Shown here: positions 63,655 to 64,000 of the stretch, one piece after another
Layout of the letters: each line of letters begins with the position of its first letter
Numbering within the stretch: position 1 is the stretch's first letter
NCBI RefSeq assembly: GCF_023715525.1
Contig: NZ_JAMBOG010000007.1
Span: 112,756-176,755 of the forward strand
Length of the DNA stretch: 64,000 nucleotides
Direction: 5' to 3'
DNA from: Kocuria rosea
GTDB taxonomy: Bacteria; Actinomycetota; Actinomycetes; Actinomycetales; Micrococcaceae
The notes under the pieces: generated by a model
The model's input: only the letters and a program-made list of their open reading frames with translations
Database searches by the model: none
Told to the model about the DNA's origin: nothing
Program-made: the position numbers and the translations under genes

Positions 63655-63672
63655 CCCCCCCCCCCCCCCCCC
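63655..63672 (+). repeat. Homopolymer of 18 C in a gene leader
   Basis: Eighteen consecutive C bases (63655-63672) lie 35 bp upstream of the ribosome binding site of the second acyltransferase. Such tracts slip during replication and cause phase variation in other bacteria. Being outside the coding frame, length change here would alter transcription or leader structure rather than frame. Sequencing length error is possible. Confidence 0.9.
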
Positions 63673-63717
63673 GTGACGCGGCGCGGCCGCGCCGGAGCAG
63701 TCCCCTGGAGGTACCCC

Positions 63718-64000
63718 GTGGCCACTGTGCACGTCACCGCTCCGCAGCCGGAGCCCGGGACCGCCGAGGACCACGGGACGCCCCGGCGGCGTGGGTCCCG
63801 GTACTCGGGGTTCCGTCCGGAGGTCGAGGGGCTGCGGGCGGTGGCGGTGCTGCTGGTGGTGGTCTACCACGTGTTCCTCGGGCGGGTCTCGGGGGGCGTG
63901 GACGTCTTCTTGCTGATCTCGGCGTTCTTCCTCACCCTGTCCTTCACGCGCAAGCTCGAGTCGGGCCGGGCGCTGGGGCTGGGCCGGTACTGGCTGCACG
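63718..64000 (+). CDS. Second OafA-like acyltransferase, 3' end missing
   Basis: N-terminal 94 residues of an acyltransferase-3 protein paralogous to the upstream gene. After a variable, Pro/Glu-rich start (MATVHVTAPQPEPG) it reads RYSGFRPEVEGLRAVAVLLVVVYHVF and then matches its neighbour exactly from the VSGGVDVF region on. GTG at 63718 has GGAGG 6 nt upstream. The remainder lies outside the window, so the presence of an SGNH domain cannot be judged. Confidence 0.88.
   Translation, partial: MATVHVTAPQPEPGTAEDHGTPRRRGSRYSGFRPEVEGLRAVAVLLVVVYHVFLGRVSGGVDVFLLISAFFLTLSFTRKLESGRALGLGRYWLH
63883..64000 (+). repeat. 118-bp identical direct repeat, copy 2
   Basis: Identical to 61640-61757, same orientation, 2,243 bp apart. 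Because silent positions also match, recent gene conversion or duplication is likely. Recombination between the copies would delete the intervening DNA and leave a single chimeric acyltransferase gene. Confidence 0.92.

Overview
The window is a 64 kb piece of a high-GC actinobacterial chromosome. Gene content and order point to the Micrococcaceae, and Kocuria or a near relative is my best guess. Supporting signs are the merged str-S10-spc-alpha ribosomal gene block without rpsN or rpsD, GTG starts and 4-nt stop/start overlaps, TAnnnT -10 boxes, mycothiol synthesis, a His-tailed GroEL beside groES, and a CIRCE element. No rRNA, tRNA, insertion sequence, prophage or CRISPR array was seen. The genus call is inference from gene content, not a database result.

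Region 1 (1-25.1 kb) is the translation block. It runs rpsL(partial)-rpsG-fusA-tuf, rpsJ-rplC-rplD-rplW-rplB-rpsS-rplV-rpsC-rplP-rpmC-rpsQ, rplN-rplX-rplE-rpsH-rplF-rplR-rpsE-rpmD-rplO, secY-adk-map-rlmN, infA-rpmJ-rpsM-rpsK-rpoA-rplQ-truA and rplM-rpsI. Strong hairpins separate the sub-operons (after rpsG, tuf, rpsQ, rplO, adk, rpsK, rplQ and rpsI). Long leaders precede rpsJ and rplN. S3 and S5 carry RG-rich tails, and L17 carries an extra C-terminal domain.

Region 2 (25.2-36 kb) covers cell-wall precursors, cofactors and mannitol: glmM, then on the minus strand coaA and a VanY-type lipoprotein carboxypeptidase, then a mannitol PTS operon (mtlA-mtlD), glmS, and acpS with a bifunctional NAD(P)HX repair enzyme. 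GlmM and GlmS both feed UDP-GlcNAc, which is also the sugar donor of MshA.

Region 3 (36-46 kb) holds glycogen-to-trehalose conversion (glgX, treY, treZ), an aldo-keto reductase, a LysE-family exporter and two tandem paralogous small membrane proteins of unknown function.

Region 4 (46-52.4 kb): mshA (first step of mycothiol synthesis) is followed, with a 4-nt overlap, by a predicted phosphatase. Divergent from it is alr-tsaE-tsaB-rimI-tsaD (D-alanine supply and the t6A tRNA modification proteins).

Region 5 (52.4-59 kb, minus strand) is a ferric-siderophore-type ABC importer with an iron-box-like operator over its promoter, followed by a THUMP-like methyltransferase and a GCS2-family glutamate-cysteine ligase.

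Region 6 (59-64 kb) is groES-groEL with a near-consensus promoter and CIRCE element, then two tandem membrane O-acyltransferases. The second runs off the window. The pair share an identical 118-bp block, and an 18-C homopolymer lies in the leader of the second, suggesting a phase-variable or recombining surface-modification locus. A recurring regulatory theme is the apparently leaderless gene: a -10 box ends 6-7 nt before the start codon in coaA, glmS, acpS, treY, mshA, alr and tsaB.
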